Source: Scolanthus callimorphus
Lineage: Eukaryota > Cnidaria > Anthozoa > Actiniaria > Edwardsiidae
Direction of reading: 5' to 3'
Length of the DNA: 64,000 bases
Assembly: GCA_033964015.1 (NCBI GenBank)
Contig: CM066920.1
Coordinates: forward strand, 11,313,912-11,377,911
In this document: positions 1 to 12,700 of the stretch, piece by piece
How positions within the stretch are numbered: position 1 is the stretch's first letter
Layout: every line of letters starts with the position of its first letter
Made by a program: the position numbers and the translations under genes
Notes under the pieces: generated by a model
Databases searched by the model: none
Told to the model about the DNA's origin: nothing
What the model saw: only the letters and a program-made list of their open reading frames with translations

Positions 1-665
1 GAGGCCAGGCAGAAGGCCGGTAACGGGGGATTTGTAACAAGGTAAAGACTAAACTGTCACGTCAGAATGGACTAGTGTTTCAGCTTTGCGTGACTGTAAT
101 GGTCTGATGCTCAGTATAGCGAGAGCGCAATCAGCGAAATTAGCTTCTGAGGTCTGGTACGGGGTAATCATTTTAGCTGGTTTGGTCTGGAATGGTGTCC
201 ATATTTTATATATTGTTGTTCGATGTTAGAAGACGAATTACGTGTAGAAATCTCTTAATAAATATCTAAAAACAAAGTTTCAGATTTGATTTACCAAATT
301 CAATCGAGAACATTGCTCTATATTATCTAAATTAGCCGATGGAAATGGATGCTTTCTCCGACTTAGTGTGTTGCTATGCTGTCAAAATGGTGGCTGACAC
401 AGACTCTTTAATGTTGTTTTGAAGCGTTCCAATCAAGCGCATCTTTCTGTTGTGCGTAAAAATATGACACTTTAAAGGTTTTCTCTGAATATTTGTTATA
501 CAATCTGGAATAGTCATTTCTCTTTCGGATGAGACCAGTAAACCGAGGTCCCGTCTCCCCAATTAGCTAAAGGCTAGAAGTGGAAGGCTAGAAGATTGAG
601 ACGTAAATACAGTGTCTTGCTTACTTTACTTACTTACCTCAAATGACTATTTTCGTTCCCTTTAG
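1..665. other. Receptor intron, no gene seen
   Basis: AT-rich sequence ending in the splice acceptor (ccctttag) of the first receptor exon in the window. Short open frames here have no recognisable protein similarity and I see no clear repeat. Confidence 0.6.
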
Positions 666-774
666 ACTTGTTCGTCATACCAAACGATTGTTGCAAGATA
701 ATGAGGTACTCTGCATTAGAGTGCTACAGACCTTGAAAGCCATGATGGCAAAGGACACGGACTTCAGCGAGAAG
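666..774 (+). CDS. ITPR: ITPR exon (regulatory region)
   Basis: Encodes [20 protein letters not shown] and following residues to FSEK, matching the helical regulatory region before the RIH-associated domain. The first base completes a codon split with the upstream exon outside the window; the exon ends in phase 0 at a gtaatt donor. Confidence 0.9.
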
Positions 775-3700
775 GTAATTACCGATCATGTTTTGTCAAA
801 CGAATGTCAAATTGGGTTTGATGGAAAAGATACATGGACCGGCCGAACTAAAAGTATTATTCCAAACAAAACGTACGACACGCTAATGTGTTCTCTGACT
901 AACTAAAAGTATTCTGCTAAACAAAACGTAACTTAGTATAATGTACGCGCTAAATGTGTTCTCTGTCTAACTAAAAGTATTCTGCTAAACAAAACGTAAC
1001 TAAGCTCATCAAGCTTAGAGTAGATTTCAGATGAGTGTCGAAAACTAAACGCACATACAAAACCCCTAGCCAATCAGAGGTGGAAGCCATTTAACAACAA
1101 ACCAATCAGGAGTGGAAGCCATTCAACAACAAACCAATCAGACGTGGAAGCCATTCAACAACAATCCAATCAGGAGGCGAAGCTAGTCAGACTTGCGTTT
1201 AGTCATGACGTGAACAATGTCGTATTTTGATTTAGTTCGCAATTTGATTGGTTAAAAGACGAAACTCTTCGCTCTCGATCAATAGAAACACTGACGGACT
1301 AGCTTATTTTCGACGGTCATCTGAAATCAGCTCTTATATCACGCTTTTGACTAATGTGTTCCCTGTCAAACTGCCAAACAGAACGAAACTAAGCTTATCA
1401 ATCCAAGTGTCCAGTGTACGCTTTTGTCTTCATGTGTTCTCATACCCGTGAGTCTCTGTTCCCGCAGGGCGAGGCGTTACGCGTGTCACTCCTAAAGCGC
1501 TACTACGGGGCCAACTATGCCATGACACGTGATCAGAAACGACCCAAGGACAGTTTCTCTAAGAAGGTCCCCACCTTACCACAGGGGTGCAACTCTGGGC
1601 CCGGCGCCGCGTTCCTGTCACGCGCTATTGTCACGCTATTTGAGATGCAGTGTCATCTAGATGCATGTGGGACGTCCGACTTGATTATCGACCTTATCGT
1701 GGCCACACCTAACCATAGGATCTTCCAGGAAGTGATGGAGCTGGCGATTGCGTTATTAGAGGGCGGAAACGGCGTCATACAGGTATCATACCGTCACGCT
1801 ATTGCGATAATAAATCTGCAGTAAATGTGCGATTGTGTGACAGGATGCTAGTCTAAATAATTGAGAAGACGTCGTAAGTTGCCCATTCCCAGTGCAGGGC
1901 TTACAACGTACTAACCCACTACACTGAACCTCATAATTGTCGCCTCGCTCTGTGCAGGATTTCTCGGCCCTCGAGCAAATTGTGCTAACATATTATTAAC
2001 AGTCTTATGATATACTGGACAAAATTAATCAAATAAACTTGAAGGAAACCTCATACCTTCTCCCCAGAAATCGTTTCTTCACCGCTTCATGACGGACAAG
2101 CAATGCGAAGCGTTCTTTAAATACATCATGGAGCGCATGACAGACGCGGCGGCCGAAATCAAGGCCAACTTGACGGTACAGACGACGGAGACGACACAGA
2201 CGGCGAGTAAGAAGACTGAGAAGGAGACGAGTAGCAAGGCTGAGGAGCTACGGCGAGCGACTCTACTAGCCGGGAGACGGGATACACTCTCAACGGGTAA
2301 GCACACTATACCTGGTGTTATTATATAATATTATTATATAATATTATTCTTAGATAATATTATTCTTGTTCTTATTTATTATTCAAGTATTAGAGCATAA
2401 CGTTATGACTTTATCGGCGAAAGAGAGCACGCGTGATGTTGGGAGAGAAACGCCACATTTCAAGCAGCATACGCTACAAACCTACTGACAGTCATTCATA
2501 ACTGAATTATACATCATCACATCCCGCCAAATTGAAAGATTTCTAGCGAAGAAAGCGAGACCAATATCATTAGCCTTTGTCGCACGCGCGCCATCTTGTT
2601 TTTGTTACTGTAATGGAATCCAGGCCAAGCAGGAAGCGTGTTGTGTCAAAAAGATAAACACAGATTTTGCGGTGAAAATGTTAATATGGCAGATTTTTGA
2701 CAACTAATTTGAAACGGACGATCCCGTGACAAAATAACGAGGAGATTCCCCGTTAGCGGGGAGTCAACCGGCGAGTCCTCCAGGCACTTACAGTTGCGGT
2801 AGACCCAACTGCATGACTGCCAGTTCCATTCATGAGTTGAAATTTTTTTCACGACGCGAAATTTGACATTTTTCCTTGATAAACAAGAAGCAGCTGTGTT
2901 GAATTTTTTTCCGGTGAATTTTGTTTTAGTTTAAAAAGATATTTCAAGAAACTCTGAGAGAGAAAGCGAAAAGTATCGAGCATAATTGATAAAGAATCGC
3001 ATTCGTGGAGCCGTTAATTTGATTAAACAAGAGCCTCGTAACAGGGCCGTAGCAAGCCTCCAAAAACTGGGGGAGGGGGCACGATATATAAAAAAATCTC
3101 AAGGGCGCGAAGCGCGCCTAAAATTTAGAGCCCAGCATGTGAAATTACCGCATGTTTGGGAGAACTTTGATATGAAGGGTGCAAAATCGGGAGTATTAAT
3201 GGTTGTTTGGGGAAAAACTGCATAAACTTGAAAGATAAATTCAAAAACAGCAATCACTTGTGTCGGAAATCTAATCAAGCAACTGAGCATAGCTAAGCCA
3301 TACATTTCAAAACTGAAAATCAGATACTGAAATCTGTTTGCTTACCGGTGGTAAAGTCGATCTTCGAAGAGTTTGGGCTAATTCATCTTAATCTTGGTAT
3401 GACTAGTTTTACGGGAAAACTAGGTGGTCTGCGTCGGCGGAGACGCGAACATGAACAACAACAATCGTCTGATGTTTAAATGGAGTAAAATAAGGATGTG
3501 AATCATTCATCTGTTCATCTCAAGTTATTTTGTGTACACCTCTTTTTAAAATGATGATTGGTTGACGTGTGACGGCTCATGGGAAACGCGCATGTTTAGA
3601 AATGTTTAGTGATTTTTGGTGTAACTATTAACTACCTTAAAGGGAGCTTTGTCGAAGTGAATAACAAGTAACACGAAGGAGAGATGAGGGATGCATACAG

Positions 3701-6700
3701 TTTATTGGTGTCGAGAAAATGGCCACAACAACTGAACTTTCTACTAGTTTCAACTGATATGTTTCTCAACCTAACTGGAGCTACTCTACACTAGCCCAAT
3801 ATGTATATCTATGTACTGGCAAAACTTCATTGTTCTACGGCATTGAGGTTTCCCCACATAAAATATGTCCTATTTTTAGCACAGAAAGTTGTCATGACTA
3901 ATAACATAATAAAAATAAAAAAATTGATAGATTTCGACTTGCATGAGAAAATATGGCACTAAAAAGTTTCTAGGCCAATCAGATTAAAGAAAAACAAAGG
4001 AAGGAGAATCAGCATTTTGTGCTAGGTTCCCCACATATGATGTCTTTACAAATTGCAAATCTTGTTTGTGAGTACCACATGCGTTTACGTTTCCCTGCAA
4101 ATCTTCAGAAAAGTTAATCTAGCATACTATTTTTACTGATTTTTGTATCTAAGCCTATATTTTCAATAGAAATTAATTGCATCCCAGCATGCTTTGCCGT
4201 GCGTTACTTTTTATAATCGACTTGGGATGGATTCACTATTTTGTAGATTTGTTGATGTTCAAGGAATAACACGCTTCTTCAGAAGAAGCCGGATTACAAT
4301 TTTATTAAATTTATAGACGATTTTTTTCCGGCCCATCTTTGGATATCATGACGTGAAAGATTGACCGAAATAAGCAGGGTTTTGAAAGGGTTAGGTCATA
4401 TAACAATTCGCGTCGAGACCTATTCCGCTGAAGTCGAGCCTAAAAAAGGAAAGATAAAGCATTCACCATGGCGGAAGACCTTAAAATATGTAAGAAAGAA
4501 ATACTTGCGGAGGGCCTTGCCACAAAACATGCAGACTCGCTGGAGAAACAAGGCATCATTGTAGACAACTTCGTTACACCATCGAAGGACTGGAAGAAGA
4601 TGAAGTACTACGACAGGGTAAGTTGTAAGACCAGACTAGAGCAGATTATTGGAGGTACTTCAGTTTCTGGACTTAATAACAACATGCTATTTCTCTTTCA
4701 GGTCAGTAAAACAATAAAAGCCAAATTTCTAGGGTTCTTATCTAAGGCACTCCCACAAGATAAGGCAGTTATTAGTCTGAAAGCTATGCCAAAAAACAGA
4801 GCCACAGGGAATCAATGGGACAAGCTCTTGAGCGTCTACATAAAAGCCAAGCTAGATGGAGCAACAGCGAAAGCTGCAAAAGGAAAAGCAGCAGATTCGG
4901 TGAAAGCCGAGGAAAAGAAGATGGCGGAGATGCTTGTTAGCCAGCTTCGCACTACCTATCCGGATCTTGAGTTTATTCACAGCAAATTTCCTATCTTTGG
5001 CTTCATGAGAGATAATGCCGTCGAGAGAAATCCTAAAACATATCTGTGGCAAGGGGAAGCGGATGCCATTGCGTTTGACAAAAAGAAAGAAAAGTACACC
5101 ATAGTGGATTTCAAAGTTATAGACTCCGACATTTCAGGTTACAAGGAGAAGGCGACAGACTTGTGTGGGAAGCATTTGCACCAGTGCTTGATCTATGCGC
5201 AGCTTCTAAAGCTACACATGGGTCTTCCTTACTTGCCTCCTATTTTGATAGTAGTAATTGATAGATCCCTAGACGGAAGCCTGATCTACCCCCCACTTTT
5301 TGAAGACTATCCAGATGAGTGCAAGGAAAAGCTCGATAGCTTTGAGTGGTCCAAGGAAACGTTTACCGACAAGCCCCCGCTAAAGTTATGTGTTGATGAT
5401 GGGAAATTGTTCAAGAAGAAGATAAGCGGTGCCATACATCCTTGGACAAAGCTGACAGACATCTTTCGCCATGAGGCAGACTTAGAAGATCTGCTTGACG
5501 TGTTGGGGTTTGGCTCCCTTGAAGTAAAACAAGAACAAGCATAAGAAATACCTTTTTCGTTTTCTTTTTTTCTTTACGAAGGCATATTTGAGTCTGCACC
5601 TGGATTTAATGACCATTGTAGAGTTTTAATAGTTTAGTTAGTAGTTAGTTTCTGCTTTGAATGTAATATATCATACCATATTTAGGAAGCTTGCTATGCC
5701 TATTTTTGCATATTTTTACTTGTCTAGACACAACACTGTTGGAATAATACCATCTTGGACGCGTTGAAAGCTCACAATCAATTTGCGTGTTTTTAAAATC
5801 ACCAGCTAAGCATTTCCAAAGAGCGTGTCACGAAATCGAGTCGCATGATTGTAACCAACTCGGAGCCCTCATTAAATGTACCTGTAATCCTGTAACTCTT
5901 GCATTATAAAATAAAACGTCATAAAAACTATAATAAACGATTGCTATGCGTTTTTATGTCTTGAAAAAAAGGTGATATAAAACAATCTTTAGAGATTTTG
6001 GCCATTTGTTTAGAGGTGGGTAATAAGGGAGTAAAAGACATTTTATGAACCTTTATGATTGGTCTATTCAGTTATGATAGGGCGTAGTGACATTTACGTT
6101 AGCCAAAGAGTTGTACTCAGAAGCAAATCTGTAAATCATCTTGAAAAGATTTACTACTTACTAACCGATGGTGAGGTCATTACGGGAAACCGAGCCGTCT
6201 TCGGCGAGGTTGATGCACCAAAGCTGAGGTTTGATATTTCCCGTAATGACCGAACGGCAGAGGTTAGTAAGTTGTTTATTATATGGCACTTTTCTCAAAC
6301 TTTTTACGAACCGGAAGTCGCCTCGTTCATTTTCCCGCCGAAGTAACTCAAAAACACGCGCCCGCGTCGACTCGCTCGACAAGAAACCCGTGTTTGAAAA
6401 CCATGCCACATTTGCTCAAAAGTGATCAATCTCTTACTAGTATGGATGTCAAAATACTTCGGAATCAATTCTTTTACATTCTATTACATTTTTTGCGAAC
6501 ATGCTTCACTTGAACAATTTTAAACTTAAACTTGAGCTTGTAACGCTTTCAAGAAAAACACCTTTAGTTTCGCAAAAGCTGGAAAGCTGCAAAACGTGTT
6601 CTTCGAAAACGCATTTTCAGATCTACACTAAACAGGGAGCCAGATCTGGATTCAACAGCATTGATAATAACAGAAAATTGCAATGGTTATTTAGCCGACT

Positions 6701-9700
6701 GTATATTGAGGAATGGGTTTTGTGCAAAAGCGGATGTCAAGTAAAAATGAACTACTCAACGAGATGGAGAAAGAGATCAACGTTATCGGTAAGCACAAAG
6801 TTTGAACTCGCTTTCTGTTATTATTTTTAGCTTTCAAGTTTCTTGAATTCCTAATAAATTTTGACTTTGTATGTAGCTTTTCCCTTTTGCTGCTATAAGG
6901 CTCCCTCTAGTTTTCATTTTCTCCGGATAGACCAAAATTCATAGCTTAGAGTAACTTTTGGCTCTGCTTTGCCTTTTGTAAACAGGTCATTTCTGATATC
7001 CAGGCCTTTATTTTCCTCTTGTCACATGTTTACGATTTGTATTACAAGAGACAAATACTGTGTCAAGTATACTTTGTTGTGAATTTCGCTGAAAATCTTT
7101 TTTTTGACTTTTATTTGAAGGAGATTCGAATTTTTGCGAGTCGTGAACTGCGAGGTCATTACGGGATTTCTGAGAGGTCATGCCGGGATTTTCTTGACCT
7201 CGAAACAGCCAATCAGAGCGCGCGTACTATCGTTGCCATATAATAAAGGCTGGTATCACTGACATGGTAATGGGAAACATTGACATCAAAACCTGATATT
7301 CCAAAATGGACAACTGACACGTAGTGCCATTTACGTCAAGTTTCAGCTGCGACGTAGGCTTCTCGTCTCTAGCCACCTCATCAAGCATATCGTGTGTTGA
7401 TAGGAAAAGTGGACCCCTGTGGTGTTATAAGGAGAGAAAAGACTGAGGCCGAGTGTACATGGAACCGGAAGAGAGCCATCGTCCCGTCATCAGCCGGGTT
7501 ACGGATTACACGTCTAGACATGACATTGAAATAAGATTGCTTGAATAATATAGTATAGTTCAGAAGATGTTTATTTTCCTTTTTCCTGTGAAGTGTGTAT
7601 CGTTTTACTCACAAGGTAATCTGTTTACATCATAAACGTTGACGGGTTGACGTTTTACGGCTCAAAGAAAACAGAAATGTTTAGAAATGTTTAGTGATTG
7701 TTGGTGAAGGTTACCTTACCCTCAAAGAGAGCTTTATTAGAGCGATTTATTAAGAGGGAGAGATTAGGGTTGGACTACCTACTCCTGAAGGTGACGCGGA
7801 TAACTTTTGGGCTTCCTGTGGCGATCCCCTGCTTTGTGTATTCACTGTCCTTCGAAGTAAACTAGTCAGCCATTCCATGATCAAAACCGAAATAAGACGG
7901 CTTTTAGAAAGGGTTCAAACGGGGGTCTAAAGTCAAACAAAAATGGCCGCCAAAGCAGAGCCATCAATGATAAAAGAACACCGAGAAAGGCTTCTACGAT
8001 GTAAGACAAAAATACAAGCAAAGGGCTATGCCACAGAACACGCGGATACGCTAGAGAAACAAGGCATCATTGTAGACAACTTCGTTACACCATCGAAGGA
8101 CTGGAAGAAGATGAAGTACTACGACAGGGTAAGTTGTAAGACCAGACTAGAGCAGATTATTGGAGGTACTTCAGTTTCTGGACTTAATAACAACATGCTA
8201 TTTCTCTTTCAGATCAGTAAAACAATAAAAGCCAAATTTCTAGGGTTCTTATCTAAGGCACTCCCACAAGATAAGGCAGTTATTAGTCTGAAAGCTATGC
8301 CAAAAAACAGAGCCACAGGGAATCAATGGGACAAGCTCTTGAGCGTCTACATAAAAGCCAAGCTAGATGGAGCAACAGCGAAAGCTGCAAAAGGAAAAGC
8401 AGCAGATTCGGTGAAAGCCGAGGAAAAGAAGATGGCGGAGATGCTTGTTAGCCAGCTTCGCACTACCTATCCGGATCTTGAGTTTATTCACAGCAAATTT
8501 CCTATCTTTGGCTTCATGAGAGATAATGCCGTCGAGAGAAATCCTAAAACATATCTGTGGCAAGGGGTAGCGGATGCCATTGCGTTTGACAAAAAGATAG
8601 AAAAGTACACCATAGTGGATTTCAAAGTTATAGACTCCGACATTTCAGGTTACAAGGAGAAGGCGACAGTCCTGTGTGGGAAGCATTTGCACCAGTGCTT
8701 GATCTATGCGCAGCTTCTAAAGCTACACATGGGTCTTCCTTACTTGCCTCCTATTTTGATAGTAGTAATTGATAGATCCCTAGACGGAAGCCTGATCTAC
8801 CCCCCACTTTTTGAAGACTATCCAGATGAGTGCAAGGAAAAGCTCGATAGCTTTGAGTGGTCCAAGGAAACGTTTACCGACAAGCCCCCGCTAAAGTTAA
8901 GTGTTGATGATGGGAAATTGTTCAAGAAGGAGATAAGCGGTGCCATACATCCTTGGACAAAGCTGACAGACATCTTTCGCCATGAGGCAGACTTAGAAGA
9001 TCTGCTTGACGTGTTGGGGTTTGGCTCCCTTGAAGTAAAACAAGAACAAGCATAAGAAATACCTTTTTCGTTTTCTTTTTTTCTTTACGAAGGCAATATT
9101 TGAGTCTGCACCTGGATTTAATGACCATTGTAGAGTTTTAATAGTTTAGTTAGTAGTTAGTTTCTGCTTTGAATGTAATATATCATATCATATATTTAGG
9201 AAGCTTGCTATGCCTATTTTTGCATATTTTTACTTGTCTAGACACAACACTGTTGGAATAATACCATCTTGGACGCGTTGAAAGCTCACAATCAATTTGC
9301 GTGTTTTTAAAATCACCAGCTAAGCATTTCCAAAGAGCGTGTCACGAAATCGAGTCGCATGATTGTAACCAACTCGGAGCCCTCATTAAATGTACCTGTA
9401 ATCCTGTAACTCTTGCATTATAAAATAAAACGTCATAAAAACTATAATAAACGATTGCTATGCGTTTTTATGTCTTGAAAAAAAGGTGATATAAAACAAT
9501 CTTTAGAGATTTTGGCCATTTGTTTAGAGGTGGGTAATAAGGGAGTAAAAGACATTTTATGAACCTTTATGATTGGTCTATTCAGTTATGATAGGGCGTA
9601 GTGACATTTACGTTAGCCAAAGAGTTGTACTCAGAAGCAAATCTGTAAATCATCTTGAAAAGATTTACTACTTACTAACCGATGGTGAGGTCATTACGGG

Positions 9701-12700
9701 AAACCGAGCCGTCTTCGGCGAGGTTGATGCACCAAAGCTGAGGTTTGATATTTCCCGTAATGACCGAACGGCAGAAGTTAGTAAGTTGTTTATTATATGG
9801 CACTTTTCTCAAACTTTTTACGAACCGGAAGTCGCCTCGTTCATTTTCCCGCCGAAGTAACTCAAAAACACGCGCCCGCGTCGACTCGCTCGACAAGAAA
9901 CCCGTGTTTGAAAACCATGCCACATTTGCTCAAAAGTGATCAATCTCTTACTAGTATGGATGTCAAAATACTTCGGAATCAATTCTTTTACATTCTATTA
10001 CATTTTTTGCGAACATGCTTCACTTGAACAATTTTAAACTTAAACTTGAGCTTGTAACGCTTTCAAGAAAAACACCTTTAGTTTCGCAAAAGCTGGAAAG
10101 CTGCAAAACGTGTTCTTCGAAAACGCATTTTCAGATCTACACTAAACAGGGAGCCAGATCTGGATTCAACAGCATTGATAATAACAGAAAATTGCAATGG
10201 TTATTTAGCCGACTGTATATTGAGGAATGGGTTTTGTGCAAAAGCGGATGTCAAGTAAAAATGAACTACTCAACGAGATGGAGAAAGAGATCAACGTTAT
10301 CGGTAAGCACAAAGTTTGAACTCGCTTTCTGTTATTATTTTTAGCTTCCAAGTTTCTTGAATTCCTAATAAATTTTGACTTTGTATGTAGCTTTTCCCTT
10401 TTGCTGCTATAAGGCTCCCTCTAGTTTTCATTTTCTCCGGATAGACCAAAATTCATAGCTTAGAGTAACTTTTGGCTCTGCTTTGCCTTTTGTAAACAGG
10501 TCATTTCTGATATCCAGGCCTTTATTTTCCTCTTGTCACATGTTTACGATTTGTATTACAAGAGACAAATACTGTGTCAAGTATACTTTGTTGTGAATTT
10601 CGCTGAAAATCTTTTTTTTGACTTTTATTTGAAGGAGATTCGAATTTTTGCGAGTCGTGAACTGCGAGGTCATTACGGGATTTCTGAGAGGTCATGCCGG
10701 GATTTTCTTGACCTCGAAACAGCCAATCAGAGCGCGCGTACTATCGTTGCCATATAATAAAGGCTGGTATCACTGACATGGTAATGGGAAACATTGACAT
10801 CAAAACCTGATATTCCAAAATGGACAACTGACACGTAGTGCCATTTACGTCAAGTTTCAGCTGCGACGTAGGCTTGTCGTCTCTAGCCACCTCATCAAGC
10901 ATATCGTGTGTTGCTAAGAAAAGTGGATCCCTGTGGTGTTATAAGGAGAGAAAAGACTGAGGCCGAGTGTACATGGAACCGGAAGAGAGCCATCGTCCCG
11001 TCATCAGCCGGGTTACGGATTACACGTCTAGACATGACATTGAAATAAGATTGCTTGAATAATATAGTTTAAAAGTATAGTTCAGAAGATAATGTGATGA
11101 TTACCCGTGATGTTTATTTTCCTTTTTCCTGTGAAGTGTGTATCGTTTTACTCACAAGTTATTCTGTTTACATCAGAACAGAAATGTTTAGAAATGTTTA
11201 GTGATTGTTGGTGAAGGTTACCTTACCCTCAAAGAGAGCTTTATTAGAGCGATTTATCAAGAGGGAGAGATTAGGGTTGGACTACGTAACCCTCAAAGAG
11301 AGCTTTATTAGAGCGATTGATCAAGAGGGAGAAATGGGGGTTGGACTACCTTACCCTCTAAAGGAGCTTTATTAGAGCGATTAGCAAGAGGGAGAGATGA
11401 GGGTTGGACTACCTTACCCTCTAAAGGATCTTTATTAGAGCGATTAGCAAGAGGGAGAGATGGGGGTTGGACTACCTTACCCTCTAAAGGATCTGCATGC
11501 GTCGTGGCGTGTTTGTAACTTTTGGGCTTCCTGTGGCAATCCCCCGCTTTGTGTATTCACTGTCCTTCGAAGTAAACTAGTCAGCCATTCCATGATCAAA
11601 ACCGAAATAAGACGGCTTTTAGAAACGGGTTGAAACGGGGGTTTAAAGTCAAGCAAAAATGGCCGCTAAAGCAGAGCTATCAATGATAAAAGAACACCGA
11701 GAAAGGCTTCTACGATGTAAGACAAAAATACAAGCAAAGGGCTATGCCACAGAACACGCGGATACGCTAGATAAAGAAGGCATCAGTGTAGACAGCTTCG
11801 TGACTCCATCGGAGGACTGGAAGGAGATAAAGTATTACGACAGGGTAAGCTTTGAGACCAGACAAGGTTAATTTTAAAATTCATTGGAAATATTGAGATT
11901 TGTTCTTCAGTCCCTGAGTTTGGTAACATTCTCTTCCCTTTCAGATCACTAAAACGATAAAAGACCATTTTAAACAGTACTTATCAAAGGCTCTCTCAAC
12001 TATTGAGCTGGATATGCATTGGAACGATCACACGGAGCAGCGATGGGACAAGCTCTTGAGTGACTACATAAATACTAAACTAGATAAGTCAAAAGATTTG
12101 TTTCCGCCGTTTACACCGATAGAAGGGGGCATGGCGGAGACGCTTTTTGGCGAGCTTTCCTCTACCTATCAGGATCTTGTGTTTATTCACAGCAAATTTC
12201 CTATCTTTGGTTTCATGAGAGATAAACTTAATACAGCCGAGAGAAATCCTAAATCATATCTGTGGCAAGGGGAAGCGGATGCCATTGCGTTCTATAATGG
12301 AAAGTACACCATTGTGGATTTCAAAGTTATCGACTCCGACATTTTAGGTTACAAGTCCAAGGCGACAGACCTGTGTGGGAAGCATTTGCACGAGTGCTTG
12401 ATCTATGCGCAGCTTCTAAAGCTACACATGGATCTTGATTACTTGCCTCCTATTTTGATAGTAGCCATTGATCAATATGTACATGGTAGAGTGATCTACC
12501 CCCCGCTTTTTATAGACTATCCAGATGAGTGCAAGGAAAAACTCGACAGCTTTGAGTGGTCCACAGAGTACTTTACCAACAAGGCCTCGCGTTTAAGTTA
12601 AATGTTGATGATGGGAATCTATCCAAGAAGGAGATTAAGCGTTGTCATAGATGCTGGGAAAAATCTGACAGAGATCTTTTGCAATAAAGCAAAGTGAAAA

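Larger units (their letters stand above)
4543..7720 (+). repeat. 3.5-kb tandem duplication, left copy
   Basis: Near-identical to 8054-11240 at an offset of 3511-3514 bp. It starts inside exon 1 of copy 1 (gagaaacaaggcatcattg) and runs through the gene body, 3' region, a hairpin element and the upstream flank of the next copy. Differences are scattered substitutions up to about 7550, then small indels. The noncoding part 5930-7700 contains no gene I can support. Confidence 0.9.
8054..11240 (+). repeat. 3.5-kb tandem duplication, right copy
   Basis: Partner of 4543-7720. Includes the body of copy 2, its 3' region, the hairpin at 9671-9785 and the upstream flank of copy 3. Extra sequence near 11067-11110 (tttaaaag and taatgtgatgattacccg) distinguishes it from the left copy. 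Confidence 0.9.

Noticed and set aside
6501..6830. 109-codon frame repeated exactly at 10015-10344
   Set aside because: Duplicated only because it lies in the 3.5-kb tandem repeat; no codon-level constraint or similarity seen, and it overlaps the hairpin element region.
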